A stretch of 64,000 nt of DNA, taken from CAYNVQ01 sp964400735. GTDB taxonomy: Bacteria; Acidobacteriota; Aminicenantia; Aminicenantales; Aminicenantaceae. The first letter of the stretch is position 1, and each line of letters starts with the position of its first letter. A program made the position numbers and the translations under genes. Location: positions 1,054,001-1,118,000 of the forward strand of contig CAYNVQ010000001.1 in assembly GCA_964400735.1 (NCBI GenBank), in the 5' to 3' direction. This document shows positions 59,376 through 64,000 of the stretch, piece after piece. A model generated the notes under the pieces. It made no database searches and was not told where the DNA came from. It saw only the letters and a program-made list of their open reading frames with translations.

Positions 59376-60458
59376 TCAGGCCGCAGACTCGGCCCGGTTT
59401 CCCAGCATCTGGGCCTGAAAATGTATGGTCAAAGCTTCGATGATATCATCCAGGTTGCCGTCGAGAATACTTTCCAATCTGTGAAGGGTCAGATGCAGGC
59501 GGTGGTCGGTGACCCTAGACTGAGGAAAATTATAGGTCCTGATTTTCTCGCTCCTCTCCCCTGTCCCGACCTGGGATTTGCGGTTCTTGGCTATCTGCTC
59601 GTCCTGTTCCTCTTGGGCGATATCCAGCAGGCGCGTGCGGAGTATGCGTAGGGCTTTTTCCTTGTTGCGGTGCTGGGATTTTTCATCCTGGCAGGAGACC
59701 ACCATGCCCGAAGGCTTATGGGTCACCCGGATCGCCGTGTAGTTGCGGTTGACGTTCTGGCCGCCTGGACCAGAGGCCCCAAAAGCCTCGATACGAAGGT
59801 CCTTGGGGTCCAGTTGTACATCCACCTCGTCGGCCTCGGGAAGAACGGCCACCGTGACTGTCGAGGTGTGGATGCGGCCGCTGGCTTCCGTCTCCGGAAC
59901 CCTCTGGACGCGGTGGACGCCGCTCTCATACTTGAGCTGGGAGTAGACCTTATCGCCCCGGATGCTGAAAATGATTTCCTTGAATCCGCCGATCGGAGAA
60001 TAGCTCGTGCTCATGACCTCCTGCTCCCATCCCATCTTCTCGGCATACCGCGAGTACATGCGGTGGAGGTCCTGGGCGAATAGCGAGGCCTCATCCCCTC
60101 CTGCACCGGCCCTTATCTCCATGATGACATCCTTTTCGTCGTTGGGATCTTTGGGCAGGAGCAGGATCCGCAGCTCTTCGCGCACCTCCTCCTCTTTCTC
60201 CTGAAGCTCGTGGAGTTCGTCCTCGGCCAGCTCCCTCAACTCTGCATCCGTTCCCGAATCGGCGAGAATTTCCTTGGAATCCTCGATTCCCTTGAGGATT
60301 TTTTCGTAAGCTTCGAATTTTTTGACGACGGGTTCCAGTTCGGCCCGCTCTTTGGCGACCTTTTTGATCTTTTGGGGGTCGCCGGCTAAGGAAGGGTCAG
60401 ACAGGGATTGGGTGAGTCGGCGGTATTTCTCCCTGATTTCTTCCAGATCGTGCAACAT
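59376..60458 (-). CDS. prfA: peptide chain release factor 1
   Basis: RF1 of 360 residues, releasing peptides at UAA and UAG. The catalytic GGQ is at 232-234 (GASGPGGQNVNRNYTAIRV) and the stop-recognition tripeptide of RF1 type is P188-E-T190 in RVPETEASGRIHTS. Length matches the family. The start at 60458 lies five bases after the rpmE stop. Its methyltransferase gene follows. Confidence 0.95.
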   Translation of the reverse strand: MLHDLEEIREKYRRLTQSLSDPSLAGDPQKIKKVAKERAELEPVVKKFEAYEKILKGIEDSKEILADSGTDAELRELAEDELHELQEKEEEVREELRILLLPKDPNDEKDVIMEIRAGAGGDEASLFAQDLHRMYSRYAEKMGWEQEVMSTSYSPIGGFKEIIFSIRGDKVYSQLKYESGVHRVQRVPETEASGRIHTSTVTVAVLPEADEVDVQLDPKDLRIEAFGASGPGGQNVNRNYTAIRVTHKPSGMVVSCQDEKSQHRNKEKALRILRTRLLDIAQEEQDEQIAKNRKSQVGTGERSEKIRTYNFPQSRVTDHRLHLTLHRLESILDGNLDDIIEALTIHFQAQMLGNRAESAA

Positions 60459-60463
60459 TTCGT

Positions 60464-60670
60464 CTATTTGGCAAAATCACCGTACTTTTTCTTGAATTTC
60501 TCCACGCGTCCTGCGCTGTCCACAAACTTCTGTTTGCCCGTGAAAAAGGGATGGCACTGGGAACAGATCTCCACACGAATCTCTTTTTTGGTCGACTTCG
60601 TTTTCCAAGTATTTCCGCAGGCACAGGCCACCGTGCATTCCACGTAATCAGGATGTATTTCTTTCTTCAT
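60464..60670 (-). CDS. rpmE: 50S ribosomal protein L31
   Basis: Ribosomal protein of 68 residues of the zinc-binding (C+) type, with Cys ligands in C-A-C-G (C16, C18) and C-S-Q-C-H-P (C36, C39). It opens with K-K-E-I-H-P, the standard L31 start. GTCGAAGAA with GAGGAGTCGAAGA lies upstream. First gene of the rpmE-prfA-prmC operon, a common arrangement. Confidence 0.95.
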   Translation of the reverse strand: MKKEIHPDYVECTVACACGNTWKTKSTKKEIRVEICSQCHPFFTGKQKFVDSAGRVEKFKKKYGDFAK

Positions 60671-60730
60671 TTCTTCGACTCCTCAACTGGGCCGATTATA
60701 CCAGATTACCGCCCCCCGAGCAACATCAAT

Positions 60731-60962
60731 ATGGGGACGCTCCATTAGGTACCACCCTATAGCTAGGGGGGACATCCCATTTGGGGACACCCGATATTCC
60801 AGAACTGGCTTTTAATCAATATTAAATTATAGAGTATTCCCAAAGGGTGTGTAAGGAAATATCCCGTAGATGGATACCCTCTATTATTGATTGGTATTGA
60901 TTGGAATTTTATCAAAAATATAAAAATATATTGTATAGGGTGGTACTTAATGGGACGTCCCC
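60731..60962. repeat. compound GGGGACG-family cluster
   Basis: Left: GGGGACGCTCCATTAGGTACC with ACCCTATA, then GGGGACATCCCATTTGGGGA. Right: inverse ends including TTATAGAGTATTCCCAAAGG and, at 60935-60962, ATAGGGTGGTACTTAATGG then GACGTCCCC. One outer pair (GGTACCACC type) encloses one inner pair (GGGACACCC type), the clearest nested copy. Confidence 0.8.
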
Positions 60963-60966
60963 AGAT

Positions 60967-61365
60967 TCACAGGTTTTGTTTGATGACAATGGCCCAAAAC
61001 AATCCCAGCATCAGCACGATCCCGGCACAATCGATGGCCAAATCCACGAGCGAAAAAAAACGGTGAGGAAGGAAATACTGATACACCTCGATGAACAGGC
61101 CGAAAGACAAAGCCAGAAGGGCCGACCTCACCAGAGTAAAGGAGGATTTCTTTTTGTAATAACCCCATGCCAGCAGCGCCGCAAAAAGGCCGAAACCGAA
61201 GAAATGGAGGGCATATTCGGAAAAGAGGACAGAGAAAATTTCATGCATTCTCCGGATTTTTGTCAATCCCGCTGTGGATATGGAAGCGCCGATAAAAATC
61301 AGCACGGCAAAAATATAGGCGGGAAGAAAGTGCCTGTTTCTATGAAAATGTGACGGCTTCAACAA
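60967..61365 (-). CDS. VanZ-like membrane protein
   Basis: Protein of 132 residues with four membrane helices. The VanZ signature lies near the end: F-I-E-V-Y-Q-Y-F-L-P-H-R-F-F-S-L-V-D-L, then A-I-D-C-A-G-I. VanZ proteins are small membrane proteins related to glycopeptide tolerance in some species, but most homologues are of unknown role. There is no partner resistance gene here, so no resistance is claimed. Stop lies four bases from a repeat cluster. Confidence 0.85.
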   Translation of the reverse strand: MLKPSHFHRNRHFLPAYIFAVLIFIGASISTAGLTKIRRMHEIFSVLFSEYALHFFGFGLFAALLAWGYYKKKSSFTLVRSALLALSFGLFIEVYQYFLPHRFFSLVDLAIDCAGIVLMLGLFWAIVIKQNL

Positions 61366-61414
61366 TTTATGCTCGCCTCGCTTCCTTTCGAATCTATAAT
61401 TAAAAATTTGACAA

Positions 61415-62260
61415 TCAGCTGTATTTCCTCTTGAAACATTCCCAGTCTATGCTGAAATCGCACTTCTGCTGGCTTTCTTTGACTCTCTTCTTATAAGCCT
61501 TGGAGTCGAAATAATCTTTTAATTCCCTATTCAAGGGATGAACCTGCTCTTCGGCTTCCCATTTGTAGCAGCCCTGGGATTTCTCGTTCAGGCACTCGAG
61601 ATGTACGATCCAGGCCAATTGTCTGAACGGAATATCCCGGAAAGAGCTTCTGATGGCCTGAACTTCTCCCTGCTTCAAAGGATTGAGAAAAGTGAACTGC
61701 CGCATAAATAGCAGAGAGTTGTGAAAATAGGCAGGGAAGGCCAAAATCCCGTCCAGCTTGTTGAGGCGCGCCAGATACACGAAAAGATCCAGCACCTTTT
61801 TCCCCAGCTTGAGACCCGGACAGCTCTGTCCCGGAAGCGGCAGAAGGTCACTGGAAAACTCAAGGAGCGGGTTCTGAAGCGTCAGCCAATCCAGGGCCAA
61901 AAACCTGAATTGGGAGACCGGAATCTCGGAAGAGAGCTTTTTATCGAGCCGGAATACCGCCTCTCTTATCTTGAGGTCGACGATAAGGTTTTCGTTCTTT
62001 TTCTCCCTGTAAAATATGCGGAATCTCTGAAGAGGATATTCCGAGGAATCCAAATCGTATTCAAGAGGCCATAGATTTCTATTTTGGGCATCCTTATAAA
62101 AGCTCCTCTTTTTCAAGACAGAGGAAACCTCTTGAAGCGAATATTTTCCGAGCAGCAGGGACGACCCCTTGTCTCCCATAAGATCGGTATAGATATCCTT
62201 TTCTTCGATAGTGAGGAGGTCCTCCGCTTTCGAGTCATCCTTGGATGTTATAAATTTCAT
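61415..62260 (-). CDS. hypothetical protein
   Basis: Protein of 281 residues that I do not recognise. It is soluble, with no signal peptide, and has a few aromatic-rich segments (R-F-R-I-F-Y-R-E-K-K-N-E-N-L-I-V-D-L, then F-R-F-L-A-L-D-W-L-T-L-Q-N-P-L-L-E-F). Cysteines are few and do not form a zinc motif. It follows rsmD on the same strand with about 45 bases between, so may share its transcript. No mobile or toxin feature is apparent. Confidence 0.6.
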   Translation of the reverse strand: MKFITSKDDSKAEDLLTIEEKDIYTDLMGDKGSSLLLGKYSLQEVSSVLKKRSFYKDAQNRNLWPLEYDLDSSEYPLQRFRIFYREKKNENLIVDLKIREAVFRLDKKLSSEIPVSQFRFLALDWLTLQNPLLEFSSDLLPLPGQSCPGLKLGKKVLDLFVYLARLNKLDGILAFPAYFHNSLLFMRQFTFLNPLKQGEVQAIRSSFRDIPFRQLAWIVHLECLNEKSQGCYKWEAEEQVHPLNRELKDYFDSKAYKKRVKESQQKCDFSIDWECFKRKYS

Positions 62261-62307
62261 TTTAGACCATATGACATATTAGATTGTATTGGAAATTCGG
62301 CCTTAAT

Positions 62308-62850
62308 TCAAACGAAAAACGACAGCGTATCGTCCCCTAAGGTCACCTGCCGCTTCAGTCGAAAATACCTCTTCTTCAATTCCGTTTTGTGAAAATGACG
62401 GAGGATGATTTTCCCTCCCTCCGCCAGGATTTCTCTCTTCATTATGACCCTCAAGGGATTCCTCTCCTCCAACAGTTTGTAGGGAGGATCGAGAAAAATG
62501 AGGTCGAACTTCGCCCCTTCCTTGGCCAACTGGATGACCGCCCGGTTGAATTCCTTCCGGATAACCCGGGCCCTGTCTTCCGCCTCGCATTTGGCAATGT
62601 TTATCTTGATAACCTTTATGGCCGGATAATAATTATCGACGAAAACCACCTGGTCCGCCCCCCGGCTTAGAGCCTCGATGCCCACAGAGCCGGTTCCGGC
62701 GAATCCATCCAACACAAGACTCCCTTTGACCTCCTTCTGGATAATGCTGAATAGTGACTCCTTGAGTTTATCGGGCATGGGCCGCACCTCGGTGTCCGGC
62801 ACCCTTTTTAGCCGTTTTCCTTTGTATTTGCCGCTGATGATCCTGATCAT
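62308..62850 (-). CDS. rsmD: 16S rRNA (guanine(966)-N(2))-methyltransferase
   Basis: RsmD family enzyme of 180 residues that methylates G966 of 16S rRNA. It opens with MIRIISGKYKGKRLKRV, the family start; a GTG nine bases earlier is an alternative. The SAM site is L-D-G-F-A-G-T-G-S-V-G-I-E-A and the catalytic motif DPPYK follows F-D-L-I-F-L. RsmD is usually encoded near coaD, not seen here. Confidence 0.92.
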   Translation of the reverse strand: MIRIISGKYKGKRLKRVPDTEVRPMPDKLKESLFSIIQKEVKGSLVLDGFAGTGSVGIEALSRGADQVVFVDNYYPAIKVIKINIAKCEAEDRARVIRKEFNRAVIQLAKEGAKFDLIFLDPPYKLLEERNPLRVIMKREILAEGGKIILRHFHKTELKKRYFRLKRQVTLGDDTLSFFV

Positions 62851-62907
62851 TTCATCCACTCTGGACTATTCATAAAAAAATGCTTCCGACTTTTTTGCTT
62901 CTGCAGG

Positions 62908-63534
62908 CTAATAATAGAAAAAAGCTCTGCCCTTCTCGGTCTTTATGTTTTTTATCCCGTAGGGAAGTTCCCACCAGTCGCTCATACCGAAGGACTCGGT
63001 GCCTTGTATCTTCGATCCGATGAATATGACCAGATCCAAAACGGCGGGCTGAATGCGCTGGTTTTCAAGAAACAGATCTTCCAGGTCCAACCTGACTTTT
63101 CCCTTTTCCACCTCCAATCTCCCCCCCATGTAGAACGTCATCTGGGGCCGCAGGATTTTGGGGAGGTTCTGTCCTTCGAGATCGATGAAAATCTTTCCTT
63201 CGATTTTATTATCATCGAACAGCTTGAGCTCGAGCTCCCTCATGATATCTTCCTTTTCCACCTCGATGCGGTAGGCGATATAGGAGTTGAGCTCGCTTTC
63301 TGTGACCTCGACTTTCCGTGTGTCGTCACTCCCCTTCTCGAGCTGTTCCAGTTGAATCCTATCGATCAATTTTATGACCTTGAGCGCCTTTTGGACAGAA
63401 TACCCGGCGGGTTTATCGGGCAAGTTTTGAGTAGAGCCAGAAACAATGACGACCGCAGGAACGAGAAACAAAATAAGGCGAGGGAATTGGCCGCGCATCC
63501 GCTTCACAACACAGTTCGAGCCTCTAATCTTCAT
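62908..63534 (-). CDS. exported protein of unknown function
   Basis: Protein of 208 residues with a basic start and one hydrophobic segment (FPRLILFLVPAVVIVSG) as signal peptide or anchor. The rest is a beta-rich domain with S-E-L-N-S-Y-I, D-N-K-I-E-G-K-I-F-I-D-L and G-G-R-L-E-V-E-K-G-K-V-R-L-D, a pattern like the lipid-binding LmeA/DUF2993-type proteins, but I cannot confirm it. The C-terminus is aromatic (EKGRAFFYY). It is upstream of rsmD on the same strand, 57 bases away. Confidence 0.6.
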   Translation of the reverse strand: MKIRGSNCVVKRMRGQFPRLILFLVPAVVIVSGSTQNLPDKPAGYSVQKALKVIKLIDRIQLEQLEKGSDDTRKVEVTESELNSYIAYRIEVEKEDIMRELELKLFDDNKIEGKIFIDLEGQNLPKILRPQMTFYMGGRLEVEKGKVRLDLEDLFLENQRIQPAVLDLVIFIGSKIQGTESFGMSDWWELPYGIKNIKTEKGRAFFYY

Positions 63535-63712
63535 CTAAATCATAATACCTGTTTTCCCGGTATAAAAAAAGATCCCTTCAAAGAGAGAACTCTTTTATTC
63601 CATATCAAGAAGGATTTTTAGGGATATGACTATATCGCTTTTGAGCCACTGATGATTAAGCAATTAAACTCAGGGCATAAAAATAACACTGCTTAAATTT
63701 ATTACGAATGTT

Positions 63713-64000
63713 TTATCGCACCAACGGAATGTCACCCAACATCCCCCAGAGATATACTCCAATGCCTTTGATATACCACCGGCCGTTCGATGGGCGCCAT
63801 ACTGCAATGTCTGTTATCCCGTCTCCGTTGTAATCACCAGGTGCTGGGATGTCTCCCGCTGTTCCCCAAATATAACCACCTACGCCTTTGATATACCATC
63901 GTCCATTCGAAGGTCTCCATACCGCTATGTCCGTTACTCCATCACCATTATAGTCCGCTGGTACAGGTATATCGCCTGAGGTCCCCCATACATACCCTCC
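63713..64000 (-). CDS. C-terminal part of a protein of tandem 40-residue calcium-type (VCBS/FG-GAP-like) repeats
   Basis: The frame enters from the right edge and ends at a TAA (63713-63715), 95 residues in view. It holds two full repeats and a third partial one: the unit is G-G-Y-(V/I)-W-G-T-x-G-D-I-P-x-P-x-D-Y-N-G-D-G then x-T-D-I-A-V-W-R-P-S-N-G-R-W-Y-I-K-G. D-Y-N-G-D-G-x-T-D is a calcium-binding loop. Repeats are also closely alike in DNA (about 120 bases each), so they probably expand and contract. Such proteins are secreted or surface exposed. The start and size are unknown as the gene runs off the window. Confidence 0.85.
   Translation of the reverse strand, partial: GGYVWGTSGDIPVPADYNGDGVTDIAVWRPSNGRWYIKGVGGYIWGTAGDIPAPGDYNGDGITDIAVWRPSNGRWYIKGIGVYLWGMLGDIPLVR

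Noticed and set aside
60967..61365. Glycopeptide-resistance cluster based on the VanZ-like gene
   Set aside because: No vanHAX or regulator nearby; most VanZ-domain proteins are unrelated to resistance.
1..64000. tRNA, rRNA, tmRNA and prophage genes
   Set aside because: I looked in the intergenic regions for T-arm and anticodon patterns and for integrase or phage structural genes and saw none.

Overview
The window looks like chromosomal DNA of an uncultured, anaerobic, protein- and polysaccharide-degrading Gram-negative bacterium. My best guess is Candidatus Aminicenantes (OP8) or a close Acidobacteria-like lineage. This rests on gene style only: several Ser/Thr kinases fused to WD40/TolB-like or TPR sensor parts, TonB-dependent receptors with an N-terminal carboxypeptidase-regulatory domain, PLP enzymes, sulfatases with an anaerobic (radical SAM) maturase, split glycine decarboxylase, and many small palindromic repeats. 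No rRNA or tRNA gene and no transposase gene was seen.

Layout. 1-7.4 kb: end of a small membrane protein, an M55 D-aminopeptidase, a membrane Ser/Thr kinase bracketed by two copies of a MITE-like element, a membrane-protein/winged-helix operon behind a palindrome-covered sigma-70 promoter, and a zinc-ribbon membrane protein. 7.5-13 kb: gcvPA-gcvPB (P-protein of glycine cleavage), an ATP-NAD kinase-like protein and a DUF5009/HGSNAT-like membrane protein. 13-23.5 kb: a secretion-oriented island with a LamG protein, a secreted subtilisin and an unknown secreted protein that share a leader motif, followed by an ECF sigma factor, a membrane zinc-finger anti-sigma and an exported TPR-CHAT protein. 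23.5-34 kb: a TonB receptor, a class V aminotransferase, an alpha/beta hydrolase, a receiver-DUF3052 fusion and a zinc-ribbon/kinase/TPR receptor. 34-42 kb: a minus-strand TonB region with two sigma-54-type promoters, one intact FHA-GAF-AAA-Fis activator and one AAA paralogue that has lost GAFTGA and its DNA-binding domain. 42-46.8 kb: two sulfatases plus their formylglycine-generating radical SAM enzyme, separated by copies of one palindromic repeat. 46.8-49.2 kb: two small exported twin-CX6C peptides, a six-bladed propeller and a thioredoxin-like protein. 49.4-64 kb: hutU, gltX, two c-di-GMP proteins (GGDEF-PilZ and HD-GYP), an acidic coiled-coil protein, the translation cluster rpmE-prfA-prmC, a VanZ-like protein, rsmD, unknown proteins, and the C-terminus of a protein made of 40-residue calcium-type repeats.

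Two clusters stand out as possibly undescribed systems. One is the sigma/anti-sigma/exported-CHAT operon next to a co-signalled set of secreted proteins including a protease. The other is the paired twin-CX6C peptides with propeller and thioredoxin-like partner. Two palindromic repeat families, one with GGTGACAGG arms and one with GGGGACGTCCC/GGTACCACC arms, punctuate gene ends throughout and sometimes supply stop codons.
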